In this document: one piece after another, positions 25,634-33,767 of the stretch
How the letters are laid out: the number at the start of each line of letters is the position of its first letter
Position numbering within the stretch: position 1 is the stretch's first letter
Origin: Clostridia bacterium
GTDB taxonomy: Bacteria; Bacillota; Clostridia; Oscillospirales; CAG-272
Assembly (NCBI GenBank): GCA_024404975.1
Contig: JAKSPH010000003.1
Span: 1 to 45,624, forward strand
Reading direction: 5' to 3'
DNA: 45,624 bases
Notes under the pieces: generated by a model
Databases searched by the model: none
Seen by the model: the letters and a program-made list of their open reading frames with translations, nothing else
What the model was told of the DNA's origin: nothing
Program-made: the position numbers and the translations under genes

Positions 25634-28483
25634 ATGGATATCAGACTTTCTGATGAGCAGCAAAACTTTATCGATTTAGCTTTATCGGGAAAGAATATTT
25701 TAGTAAATGCCTGTATTGGTAGCGGAAAAACCACGGCAATTCAATGCTTGACTCAAGTCATACCAAGCAACAAATCCATTTTATACTTAACCTACAACCG
25801 TTTACTAAAGGTCGATGCAAAATCCAAGATAATGAGAAAAAATACTATGGTTACAAATTATCACGGATTTGCCAGTACTATTCTAAAACCATACGGAATA
25901 CCTAGCGGAATACCTGACTTGATTCAAACGTTTCTGAAAACACAACCTTATTTGCCGCATTATGATATCTTACTGATTGACGAGTATCAGGACATAGATC
26001 AAGAACTTTCCGAAATGTTGGAAGTGATCAAAGAATCCAACCCTTATATGCAGCTAATTGCCGTCGGCGATATGGATCAAAAAATATATGATAAAACATC
26101 CCTTGACATACGCAGTTTTATCAATTCTTTTCTCGGTCAATATGAAACACTTTCTTTTACAAAATGCTTTCGATTGAATGCCGAACACGCTGCAATGTTG
26201 GGCGAAATATGGCATAAACCTATTGTCGGAGTGAATGATACCGCTAAAGTTGAAGTAATGACGTGTGAAGAAGCCGTACAATTTTTGTCCAAACAGCAGC
26301 CTTCCGATATTCTTTGCCTCGGTGGACGAAAAGGCACTATTTTCAATAATGTACTCAATCGGTTGGAAATGGAACATCCCTCCATATTTAACAAAAAAAC
26401 TGTATGGGCAAGCATTTCCAATAAAGATGGCATGGGTTCTACCGAACCAAATCAAAACTCTGCGATTTTTACCACTTTTGATAGCAGCAAAGGGTTGGAG
26501 AGAAAAATATGTGTAGTTGCCGATTTCACCGATGACTATTGGCGTAAGAGAGCGGACCAGCCCTTTCAAAAATATGAAATATTGAGAAACATCTTTTGCG
26601 TTGCTGCCAGCAGAGGAAAAGAACACATTATATTTATTTCTCCGTCCATTGATACTGTCCATCTTCTATCAAAAGAAGTCCTCGCAATAAAGTTTGACAA
26701 AAAAGACGCAAATAAGCTCCCCATACCTATAACCGAATTGTTTGATTTCAAATATATTGAAAGTATTGAAAAATGTTATTCATTGCTTGAAATAAAAGAT
26801 GTATCTTCGGATGATTTAAGTGAGATTCCTATTAAAACAAGCGATTGTTTGATAGATCTCAGTCCTTGCGTTGGAATATATCAGGAATCCTCTTTCTTTC
26901 AAGGGTATGATTTAAAAACAGCAATCTTATTTTACGATCCTCGAATTTCCGAAGAAGAAATCGACCAAGCATCCGAGGAAGAAAAAGTCCTTATCCTCAC
27001 CGCTTTGGAAACGAAGCAAGATCGCTACAGAGTTCAAGTTGAAATTCCCTTTATTGCAGAAGAAGAAACAAAAGCACTCCATCGCAGATTGGAAACTGTT
27101 TTTTCCCGAAATGAAACTATTCAAAAATTAGTTCAATTAGACTTTGCTCCATACGGTTTCCCTTTTTTGAAAGCACGCGGATATTGCGATGTAATCAAAG
27201 ATAATATTGTCTATGAACTCAAATTCGTATCTGAACTCACGCACACGCATTTTTTGCAGTGTGCTTGCTACATGATCGGTTTAGGATTAAAAAAGGGAAT
27301 ACTTTGGAATACACGTTTCAATAAAAAATTTGAAATCCGTATTAAGGATCAAGATTTGTTTATGCTGAATGTAGCAGAAACAGTATTGAAAAAAGATCAT
27401 TTAACTGCGTCGTTTGAAGGTAAGCGGTCATCTTTAACACTCCCCCAAACAACTGTCTCGGCTTCGCCTTTCAAACTGCACGTTTCTAATGCCTTTTCGC
27501 ACCATTTCGCCGTTCTTGATGTTGAAACCACACTTGCGGGGAATGTTATGTCTGTCGGTCTTGTTATTGCAGATAAACACAGTTTTAATCAAGTGGATCA
27601 ATTATATTTGGTTTCCGAACCGGAATGCACCGAAAACAGTATGTTTCGTTCTGCTCTTTGGCTTCCGAATACGCCGAGAGCAATTATGACTAACAAGCAG
27701 GCGTTAGGGGAGCATATTTCCCGTCTTCTTAATCAGTATGGAGTGCATGAGATTTGTGCATATAATGCCGGGTTTGATCAGCGTGCGTTACCTTGCTTGA
27801 ACAATTTTTTTTGGATTGATATAATGAAAATTGCACCATACAAACAATTCAACTCAAAAATCCCGGATTCCGCAGAATGTTGCTCAACAGGAAGGCTCAA
27901 GACCAAATATAAGGCACAAGATATGATTCACCTACTGACCGGTAATCTCGCTTATTCCGAATCTCACAACGCTTTCCGGGATGCTCAAGATGAGTTACTG
28001 ATTATGCAAAAATTGAACTTGCCTTTTGAAATCTATGTTCAACACGGATCACTTGGGCTTAAGTCATCTTCGCCATCCTTTGGAAGTAGCAAGTCTGTTC
28101 TATATAATAAAACGGAAAATCCGATTATCCGGCAAAATCAACCAAAACCTTTTGTTTCTCAATCTCAATTTTCTGGTTTTGCCTCCGATAAGCCAATTGC
28201 CCAAACTGTAACGGCAAGCAGTTTTTCTCCGGATTTGTATTATGGATTTGATGAAACCGCTCACCTCTTGGGGCAAAGGCGAACGGACATTCATCGTTAT
28301 ATTGATGAAGGGAAACTACAAGCAATCCAAAAATGGAATAGGATTTATATCACAAAAGAATCGGCAAACAAATTAAAAGACGAGCTTGACCAAATGAACG
28401 AGGAAGCAATGAAGATCTATAGAATAATCTTCGGAATGATCTTTCTCATGATATTGCTGTTTTGTTTTTTATCAGGATGTTAA
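25634..28483 (+). CDS. UvrD-like helicase / PD-(D/E)XK nuclease / DEDDh exonuclease / HTH fusion with C-terminal membrane helix
   Basis: A 949-residue multidomain protein. Domains in order: (1) superfamily 1 helicase with Walker A GSGKTT (29-34), DEYQD (116-120), motif III GDMDQKIY (145-152), SSKGLE (284-289) and motif VI AASRGKE (324-330, R327); (2) PD-(D/E)XK (RecB-like) nuclease with D519, E528-x-K530 and Q542; (3) DEDDh 3'-5' exonuclease with D629, E631, D715, H778 and D783; (4) a Ser/Gln-rich linker (about 805-865); (5) an excisionase/MerR-like helix-turn-helix (about 868-916); (6) one hydrophobic helix at the very end (930-947), like a tail anchor. It would unwind and degrade DNA at the membrane (inference). 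The gene is strikingly AT-rich compared with its neighbours, has its own promoter and terminator, and is bordered by a gene fragment copy, so it was probably acquired. It looks like a one-gene defence or mobile-element protein; no known system name is claimed. Confidence 0.85.
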   Translation: MDIRLSDEQQNFIDLALSGKNILVNACIGSGKTTAIQCLTQVIPSNKSILYLTYNRLLKVDAKSKIMRKNTMVTNYHGFASTILKPYGIPSGIPDLIQTFLKTQPYLPHYDILLIDEYQDIDQELSEMLEVIKESNPYMQLIAVGDMDQKIYDKTSLDIRSFINSFLGQYETLSFTKCFRLNAEHAAMLGEIWHKPIVGVNDTAKVEVMTCEEAVQFLSKQQPSDILCLGGRKGTIFNNVLNRLEMEHPSIFNKKTVWASISNKDGMGSTEPNQNSAIFTTFDSSKGLERKICVVADFTDDYWRKRADQPFQKYEILRNIFCVAASRGKEHIIFISPSIDTVHLLSKEVLAIKFDKKDANKLPIPITELFDFKYIESIEKCYSLLEIKDVSSDDLSEIPIKTSDCLIDLSPCVGIYQESSFFQGYDLKTAILFYDPRISEEEIDQASEEEKVLILTALETKQDRYRVQVEIPFIAEEETKALHRRLETVFSRNETIQKLVQLDFAPYGFPFLKARGYCDVIKDNIVYELKFVSELTHTHFLQCACYMIGLGLKKGILWNTRFNKKFEIRIKDQDLFMLNVAETVLKKDHLTASFEGKRSSLTLPQTTVSASPFKLHVSNAFSHHFAVLDVETTLAGNVMSVGLVIADKHSFNQVDQLYLVSEPECTENSMFRSALWLPNTPRAIMTNKQALGEHISRLLNQYGVHEICAYNAGFDQRALPCLNNFFWIDIMKIAPYKQFNSKIPDSAECCSTGRLKTKYKAQDMIHLLTGNLAYSESHNAFRDAQDELLIMQKLNLPFEIYVQHGSLGLKSSSPSFGSSKSVLYNKTENPIIRQNQPKPFVSQSQFSGFASDKPIAQTVTASSFSPDLYYGFDETAHLLGQRRTDIHRYIDEGKLQAIQKWNRIYITKESANKLKDELDQMNEEAMKIYRIIFGMIFLMILLFCFLSGC

Positions 28484-28488
28484 AACAA

Positions 28489-28514
28489 CCCCCGCCTCGG
28501 AACCGAGGCGGGGG
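28489..28514. terminator. Strong bidirectional terminator
   Basis: CCCCCGCCTCGG (28489-28500) pairs perfectly with CCGAGGCGGGGG (28503-28514); outer AACA/TGTT can extend it. It lies between the helicase gene (+) and the DUF4965 gene (-), with a GC content like the host rather than the helicase gene. Confidence 0.9.
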
Positions 28515-28533
28515 TGCTGTTTCTGAAGAGGGA

Positions 28534-30441
28534 TCATTTCCTGTAGGCGAGTTTGCCCGATTTTTCAAGCAGTTTGATGAACAGGCCGCCCTGGACGGTT
28601 CTGTGCTGGAAGCCGACCTTTCCGCCGGTAACCGTGTCGTACCAATCGGTCATCGGGACGTGAGAGAAGGACTCATCGTAAGTGCGCCAGAGCGGAGCGA
28701 TGAACTTCTCGAAATCGCCTTTCGTTTTCGCCATGGTCGCCGTCCAGACGAGCCAGTCGGACTTGGTGTTGTCCGCTCTGGAATCGAGCGGCAAGCCGTA
28801 TCTGTTCATCTTTGCGAAATAACTTGCGATCTCGCTTTCCACGACCTCGGCAGGGAACAGACCGGTACCCCAGATCTTATCCCAAACCATATTGTATTTC
28901 ATGGAGAAGGAATCGGGTTTATCAAACGCGAGGCGGTAGGAACCGTCGCCGTTCGCGGCACGGGCGACCCAACTCTGCGCTTTTTCTTTGGCGATGGCGG
29001 CGAATTTCTCCGCTTCGTCCTTCTTTCCGAGTTTGTCGCAGAGAACGGAAGTTCCCATAATGCCCATGATGGCTTTGAGCGAGAGGTTGCAGTTGTGCGC
29101 GAGGTGTCCGGCGAAATCGTCGGTGCAGAGTTGGTTTTCGGGATCGTCCCCGAAGCGGATGAGGTATTCCGTCCAACCGAGAAGGGTGTCGAAATGAGAT
29201 TTCGGGAAGTCGGTTTTTCCGTCGGCAAGAACGGCGGTGGCTTCCATAATGATCATATTTCCGCATTCCTCCACGGGCATCTGCATTTCATAACGGAGTT
29301 TTCCGGTCGCTCTGTCAAGACCGTAGACCTGACCGTTGACGAGAGGATACTGTCCGGCATCGTGAGGCGCAAAGTCAAATTCCCACGCGGGCGACGCGGC
29401 GAACTTGTAGATCGGACGCATCATGGCGCGGACGAGTTCGGGGTTGTACCGCAGGAAGATCGGGATCGAGGGATAGGAAACGTCCACCGTGGCGGCACAG
29501 CCGTTCGAGAAACATTCCTTGGAAATGTAGAGGAGATCGCCGGCTTCGTCGCGGACGAGTTTTGCCGCCGCAAGGATCTGACGGTAAGCGAGGTTCAGAA
29601 GATCTGCGTATTTCTTTCCGCCGGCGGCGACCGCCTCGGCATAGAGTTCCGCGGAGAACTTGTCGGCGCGGGAAACGAGAGTTTCATATTCTTCGTTTGC
29701 CGCGGTGATGGCGCAGCGAATGCATTTTCCGCCGTCGCGCCACGGGCTGACAAGGTTTTTACCGAAATACTGTATGGATTCCACGTCGTCGTAGGCGAGG
29801 AGAACAAGCCCCGGTTCTCCGGCGGCGAGATTCTTTTCGACTCTGATCATGTGAGCGCCGGCTTCGGTGCGGGTTTCACCGCGCATACCGAGGTAAAGAT
29901 ATCCCCAATCAATACGGAGATCGTCGCCCGAACGGTTCAGCACGTTTTGTTCCTCGGCGCCCATCTTCAAACCGGAAACACCGCCGACACGGAACTCTTC
30001 CGTGACGATCGGCTTCTGTCCTTTACTGTTCAGAACCAACGTGTCTTCCGCGGACACGGAAAGAGAAACTTCGTGCGCCTTACCGTCCGTCGGCTCCCAT
30101 CTGACTTCCATATAGGAAACGGGGCGGGAGAGGAGGTTCACGTCATCGAGGAAAAGCGGTGTCATCATACGGACGGACGCGCGGATGCCGAAGCCCTCAA
30201 ACACGGCTTTGGTGGAGAGAGCGTCGATGTCAAGCGAAATCTGCTCAAATTTTCTCATGTTTCTGTCAAAACCGAGGAAAGCGGCGTTGACACCGTCGAC
30301 ACGCATCGCACCGAGAACGTAATTGCGGGCGCCCGTCCAATGCATAGGAACGTCCGCGTTCAGTCGGGTGTATTTCGACCAAACGGAAAAATAAGGATCT
30401 ACAGTAAATAAAGGAACTGCGGGGGCGCGGAACTTTCTCAT
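28534..30441 (-). CDS. GtaA-like protein (glutaminase A central domain, DUF4965 type)
   Basis: A 635-residue protein. The start PAVPLFTVDPYFSVWS (7-22) is the usual beginning of the DUF4964/GtaA-like family, and the region from about 280 to 630 is a six-hairpin helical toroid as in DUF4965 and DUF1793 (DEAGDLLYISKECFSNGC, FAPHDAGQYPLV, MPVEECGNMIIM, SDWLVWTA). E and D residues in these segments may form the active site. The family is annotated as glutaminase A but related toroid proteins are glycosidases, so the substrate is not settled. No signal peptide, so intracellular. AAAGGAG lies before the ATG and a good promoter is upstream. Monocistronic. Confidence 0.82.
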   Translation of the reverse strand: MRKFRAPAVPLFTVDPYFSVWSKYTRLNADVPMHWTGARNYVLGAMRVDGVNAAFLGFDRNMRKFEQISLDIDALSTKAVFEGFGIRASVRMMTPLFLDDVNLLSRPVSYMEVRWEPTDGKAHEVSLSVSAEDTLVLNSKGQKPIVTEEFRVGGVSGLKMGAEEQNVLNRSGDDLRIDWGYLYLGMRGETRTEAGAHMIRVEKNLAAGEPGLVLLAYDDVESIQYFGKNLVSPWRDGGKCIRCAITAANEEYETLVSRADKFSAELYAEAVAAGGKKYADLLNLAYRQILAAAKLVRDEAGDLLYISKECFSNGCAATVDVSYPSIPIFLRYNPELVRAMMRPIYKFAASPAWEFDFAPHDAGQYPLVNGQVYGLDRATGKLRYEMQMPVEECGNMIIMEATAVLADGKTDFPKSHFDTLLGWTEYLIRFGDDPENQLCTDDFAGHLAHNCNLSLKAIMGIMGTSVLCDKLGKKDEAEKFAAIAKEKAQSWVARAANGDGSYRLAFDKPDSFSMKYNMVWDKIWGTGLFPAEVVESEIASYFAKMNRYGLPLDSRADNTKSDWLVWTATMAKTKGDFEKFIAPLWRTYDESFSHVPMTDWYDTVTGGKVGFQHRTVQGGLFIKLLEKSGKLAYRK

Positions 30442-30467
30442 AAAGATTCTCCTTTGTTTTTATGTTC

Positions 30468-30496
30468 ATTATAGCATAGGTTTTTCCGTTATTCAA
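30468..30496 (-). promoter_or_regulatory. Sigma-A promoter of the GtaA-like gene
   Basis: On the minus strand TTGAAT (30491-30496) and TATAAT (30468-30473), spacer 17. Confidence 0.75.
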
Positions 30497-30510
30497 GAAG
30501 AAAACGAAAA

Positions 30511-30551
30511 AAAGAAGCGCCCTTTTCCAAAGCGGAAAAAGGTGCTTCTTT
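30511..30551 (-). terminator. Terminator of the HtrA-like protease gene
   Basis: An 18-base arm (30511-30528) pairs with 30534-30551 with few mismatches and a 5-base loop; the minus strand then runs into a T tract. Confidence 0.85.
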
Positions 30552-30554
30552 TGA

Positions 30555-31868
30555 TCACTGAACCGCGTTTTTGAAGGAGTCGTCAAGCGTTACCACGGCG
30601 GTCTGTCCTTCGACACCCGCGCGGACGTAATGAACGACGACGGTGTCGCCGACTTTGGCGTGGAGCATGGCATCAATGACGTTGTAACGGCGGTTGACTT
30701 CGTACGTTTTCCCCGCGATCTCAATGCTGACGATCACGTCGTCGACACAAAGCTGCGCCGAAACGGGGTTCACCGTGGCTATCTCATCGACGGCTACGGT
30801 TTCACGGATATGCACTTTCCCGTTTTCCGTGTCGTAAACGGCAGAAGAATCCACGGTTTTGACCTGCACGTTCAAAAGAGACCGGTACATTTTGCCGTCA
30901 TTGTAAAACAGAATGTTATCCGCGACCGCCGTGGCGATGTTGGAAGGAATCGCGTAACCGATATTGTCGATCGAAGAATCCTGAAGTTTGGCGTTTACGA
31001 TGCCGATCAGTTCGCCCTTGTTGTTGAACAGACCGCCGCCGGAGTTTCCGCCGTTGACCGCGGTGTCGATACGCATCAGACGCATATTGAGCGAAGTCTT
31101 TCCGTCTGCCGCCGTCATCGTGAGATATTCACTGTCAACGTTGACGTGTCCGAGGGTTGCGGAAACGCCGCGTCCTTCGGGGTTGCCGATGGCGATCGCG
31201 GTTTCGAGAACGCTCACGTCGTCGGAATTCGCCGTCGTCGCCTCAAGTGCCGCCGATTGACGGAGGACCTGCGAGTTTTCCACTTTCAGCACCGCGATAT
31301 CGTAGGTCATCGAACCGCCGACGTAGGTCGCGGGAATGGCGTACTGACTGCCTTCCATGCCGTAGAGGAAGAGTTGCAGGGACTTACTGATGGAGGGACT
31401 GCCGCTCGCGTTGTAAACCACGTGATAGTTGGTGATGATATAAGCGTTTCCGAGATCCTTTTCCAACCGATAGATCACGCCGGCACCCGCCTGCGTGGAT
31501 TGGGTAACGCCCTGCTGATAAGATCCCCACCCGACTCTCGTGGTGTAAGGAACGTCAAACGTCGCGTAAATACTGACGACGGAGAGCAGTGCCTTGGAAG
31601 CGGCGAGCGTGTCGACGCCGGTTTCGGTATTGACTGAAACCTCGTAGGTGTCGCCCGAATTCACGGAAAGTCCGCGGATCGCCTCGGCGATCGCCGCGTT
31701 GAGTTGATCCTTCGTGACCGAATCGTCGTTCTTTCCGTTTGTTTGCGCGGGAGTATCGCCGAGCGATCCCGTGCTTAATAGATAATCCCCCATAAGGCAG
31801 GAAGAAAACATTGTCGCCGAGATCATAAGGGTGATCGCGAGGATCAATGCCGAAATGCGTTTTTTCAT
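30555..31868 (-). CDS. HtrA/DegP-like trypsin-type serine protease, lipoprotein
   Basis: A 437-residue surface protease. A hydrophobic signal (about 6-20) ends in the lipobox FSSC with C24 as the likely lipidated residue, followed by a spacer with Thr, Asn and Ser (30-80). The chymotrypsin-fold domain (about 88-310) has the full triad: H149 in TNYHVV, D190 in TYDIAVL and S276 in GNSGGG. The last about 100 residues (330-437) resemble one PDZ domain. It probably degrades or checks misfolded surface proteins. Compared with typical HtrA, the membrane helix is replaced by lipid anchoring. Single gene unit. Confidence 0.9.
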   Translation of the reverse strand: MKKRISALILAITLMISATMFSSCLMGDYLLSTGSLGDTPAQTNGKNDDSVTKDQLNAAIAEAIRGLSVNSGDTYEVSVNTETGVDTLAASKALLSVVSIYATFDVPYTTRVGWGSYQQGVTQSTQAGAGVIYRLEKDLGNAYIITNYHVVYNASGSPSISKSLQLFLYGMEGSQYAIPATYVGGSMTYDIAVLKVENSQVLRQSAALEATTANSDDVSVLETAIAIGNPEGRGVSATLGHVNVDSEYLTMTAADGKTSLNMRLMRIDTAVNGGNSGGGLFNNKGELIGIVNAKLQDSSIDNIGYAIPSNIATAVADNILFYNDGKMYRSLLNVQVKTVDSSAVYDTENGKVHIRETVAVDEIATVNPVSAQLCVDDVIVSIEIAGKTYEVNRRYNVIDAMLHAKVGDTVVVHYVRAGVEGQTAVVTLDDSFKNAVQ

Positions 31869-31989
31869 AAGCGCCTCCGTAGCAGAAAGTGCTTATAGTA
31901 TAATCTATTTTTGTTAAGAGAATGTGTACAAAGCACGGAAAATGTGTTATTTTTTCAAAGTATTTTCATACGTTTCGGGAAAACATTAA

Positions 31990-32018
31990 GCCGGCACCCG
32001 CAAATTACGGGTGCCGGC
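31990..32018 (-). terminator. Terminator of the dpaAB operon
   Basis: GCCGGCACCCG (31990-32000) pairs perfectly with CGGGTGCCGGC (32008-32018), 7-base loop, followed on the minus strand by TTAATGTTTTCC. It is 16 bases after the dpaB stop. Confidence 0.85.
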
Positions 32019-32033
32019 ACGGAAAACACAGGT

Positions 32034-32597
32034 TCAGCCGAGGAACAGAGGACGGCGCTGTCTGCCGTTCAGCGCGGATTCGAGGCAGTCGCCGAGCATG
32101 GAAAATTCCGCGACGAGCGAGTGGGGTTTCTTCTCCGGATCGTCCTGCCGCATCGGAACGAAATAGACTTCCCGCCGCAAAAGAAGCGCGGCGATGTTAT
32201 GGAGATTCTGCGAGAGAGAATCGTTGGAAGCGAGGGCGATCACGGTCGGACGGTCGCACCGCAGATGGGCTTTCGCCGCCATCGTCACGGCACTGTCGGT
32301 GATTCCTGCCGCGATCTTCGCCAAAGTGTTTCCGGTGCAGGGGGCGAGGATGAGCGCTTCGAGCGGCTTCGCGGGGCCGAGCGGTTCGGCATCCACCACG
32401 GTGTGGATAATGGGGTTGCCGCACAGTTCCTCCACCTTCTCGCGAAACACCCGCGCTTCGCCGAACCTCGTGTCGGTGGCATACACGCGCTCACTCATGA
32501 TCGGCTGGACGTTCCAGCCCGCACCGACGAGTTTTTCAAGTTCCGAGAACGAGCGTTTGAGTGTGCAGAAAGAACCGGTAAAAGCGTATCCGATCAT
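32034..32597 (-). CDS. dpaB: Dipicolinate synthase subunit B
   Basis: A 187-residue flavoprotein-like subunit of dipicolinate synthase, the enzyme that makes the spore-core chelator dipicolinic acid in the mother cell. The first residues MIGYAFTGSFCTLKRS, then M-S-x-x-V near 34-38, PLGPAKPLEALILAPCTGNTLAKIAAGI (about 72-99) and D-x-x-V-x-x-A-x-K-x-x-L-R (about 101-113) are typical of DpaB. The length is usual (about 190-200). It is 39 bases after dpaA. It is direct evidence that the organism can form endospores. Confidence 0.95.
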   Translation of the reverse strand: MIGYAFTGSFCTLKRSFSELEKLVGAGWNVQPIMSERVYATDTRFGEARVFREKVEELCGNPIIHTVVDAEPLGPAKPLEALILAPCTGNTLAKIAAGITDSAVTMAAKAHLRCDRPTVIALASNDSLSQNLHNIAALLLRREVYFVPMRQDDPEKKPHSLVAEFSMLGDCLESALNGRQRRPLFLG

Positions 32598-32636
32598 AGC
32601 GTTTTCCCTCTCGGCGGTCGTTTTTCCGATAACGTA

Positions 32637-33410
32637 TTATTTTTCAGACGTCATTCCTCCCATCATGCGGAGGACGGAACGGCAGAGCGCACGTCCCGCG
32701 CTGTCGGGGAACATGGCGGTCGGTACGCCCCTCAGAGTTTCGTACGCCAGACCGTAGGGCAGGTTCTCCCCGGAAGCGAGTTCGATCACGCGTACCCCCG
32801 CGAGGTCGGATTGTTCCGTGATGATATTCTTCGCGGGGGCGGTGTTGATCAGAATATCCAGCCCCGAAAAATCCGCGGGCGGGCAGTCCCCGCCGACCTG
32901 TACCGCGTCCACGCCGACTCTGCCGAGGGTTTTGCAGGTTTCCATTTTGGTGGAAAAGACCTTGATCTTCGCGCCGAGGAAGAGCAGTTCGCGGACGAGT
33001 TCCCGCCCGATCCTGCCGTATCCCACGATCCCCGCGCGCAGGTCGGCGGGAACGCGATTCGCGGTAGTGAGCAGGTAGCCGAGCGTCCCCTGCGCCGTAA
33101 AGTGCGCGTTCTCCGACAGAAAGATCAGATCTTTTGAAACGTCGATCACCCGCCCGCCGTGCGATGTGATTTCGTCAACTATTGTTTGCATAACGGCATA
33201 TCCGACCGTTACGGTCCCGCGCCCTCCGAGGGAGGAGAGAGGAACGTCGGTCCCCCGAAGGACACCGGCTTCCGCCACCGTAGGGATGGGGAGCAGTTCC
33301 ACCCGTTCCACGTCCGGAAAGAGATCTTTCCCCGACAGGGCAAAAAACTCTTTCAGACATTTTTTGCATACGGGCAACCGCTTGTCGGCGCCGTAAGTTT
33401 GAATTGTCAT
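32637..33410 (-). CDS. dpaA: Dipicolinate synthase subunit A
   Basis: A 257-residue NAD(P)-dependent oxidoreductase subunit. The Rossmann nucleotide motif GYGRIG is near residues 144-149; H-F-T-A-Q-G-T-L and D-I-L-I-N-T-A-P are as in DpaA/SpoVFA. It acts with DpaB on the product of the lysine pathway (dihydrodipicolinate) to yield dipicolinate. The start at 33410 is chosen because GGAG is 7 bases upstream, whereas the ATG at 33416 overlaps it. The N-terminal about 60 residues carry an unusual C-x-x-C (VCKKC) that I do not see as part of the standard family. Shorter than the common 290-300. Confidence 0.92.
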   Translation of the reverse strand: MTIQTYGADKRLPVCKKCLKEFFALSGKDLFPDVERVELLPIPTVAEAGVLRGTDVPLSSLGGRGTVTVGYAVMQTIVDEITSHGGRVIDVSKDLIFLSENAHFTAQGTLGYLLTTANRVPADLRAGIVGYGRIGRELVRELLFLGAKIKVFSTKMETCKTLGRVGVDAVQVGGDCPPADFSGLDILINTAPAKNIITEQSDLAGVRVIELASGENLPYGLAYETLRGVPTAMFPDSAGRALCRSVLRMMGGMTSEK

Positions 33411-33451
33411 GAGCATTCTCCAACGGATATTGACGGTTTCCCGTCTTTATC

Positions 33452-33459
33452 ATTGTATG
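33452..33459 (-). promoter_or_regulatory. Candidate mother-cell sigma factor -10 box for dpaAB
   Basis: On the minus strand CATACAAT, the classic -10 of sigma-E/sigma-K promoters, lies about 42 bases before the dpaA start. No clear -35 was found, so this stays a guess that fits the known late sporulation timing of the genes. Confidence 0.4.
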
Positions 33460-33518
33460 CAAAACACGCGCCGCCGGACAGAAAAAAACGCGCGTGCTCC
33501 CGCATTTCTGCATCAGGG

Positions 33519-33547
33519 TTGACTTTTTCGCTAAAATATGATATAAT
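33519..33547 (+). promoter_or_regulatory. Sigma-A promoter of the 36-residue membrane peptide gene
   Basis: TTGACT (33519-33524) and TATAAT (33542-33547), spacer 17, in a region with no other plus-strand gene. Confidence 0.8.
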
Positions 33548-33573
33548 ATGCATATCAATCGAGAAAGGCCACT

Positions 33574-33684
33574 GTGGCATCCATGAAAAAGTTCCAAGAA
33601 ATTGCGAAAATCGTCGCATTGATCCTCGCCGGGATCCTGCTGTTTGGCGTGATCGCCGTGGTATTAAAGTCCATCGGCGCATAA
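33574..33684 (+). CDS. 36-residue single-pass membrane peptide
   Basis: A tiny gene with full regulatory parts: a promoter (33519-33547), GAAAGG (33563-33568), a GTG start at 33574 (an ATG at 33583 in the same frame is too far from the ribosome site), and a terminator after the stop. The peptide is MASMKKFQEIAK followed by a hydrophobic helix of about 18 residues (IVALILAGILLFGVIAVV) and the tail LKSIGA. I recognise no family. Such peptides may regulate membrane enzymes or act in toxin-antitoxin pairs; no evidence supports either here. Confidence 0.65.
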   Translation: MASMKKFQEIAKIVALILAGILLFGVIAVVLKSIGA

Positions 33685-33685
33685 T

Positions 33686-33719
33686 AAAACCTCCGGAAGA
33701 AAAGTCCACCGGAGGTTTT
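33686..33719 (+). terminator. Terminator of the small membrane peptide gene
   Basis: AAAACCTCCGG (33686-33696) pairs with CCGGAGGTTTT (33709-33719), then ATTTTTTTT. Confidence 0.88.
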
Positions 33720-33767
33720 ATTTTTTTTCGCATTGTCGGGTCTGTTTCACCGTTTTCCGATTTCGGC

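Noticed and set aside
28471-28483. LSGC at the end of the helicase fusion as a lipobox
   Set aside because: It lies at the C-terminus, so it cannot act as a lipoprotein signal; it is read as the end of a tail-anchor helix.
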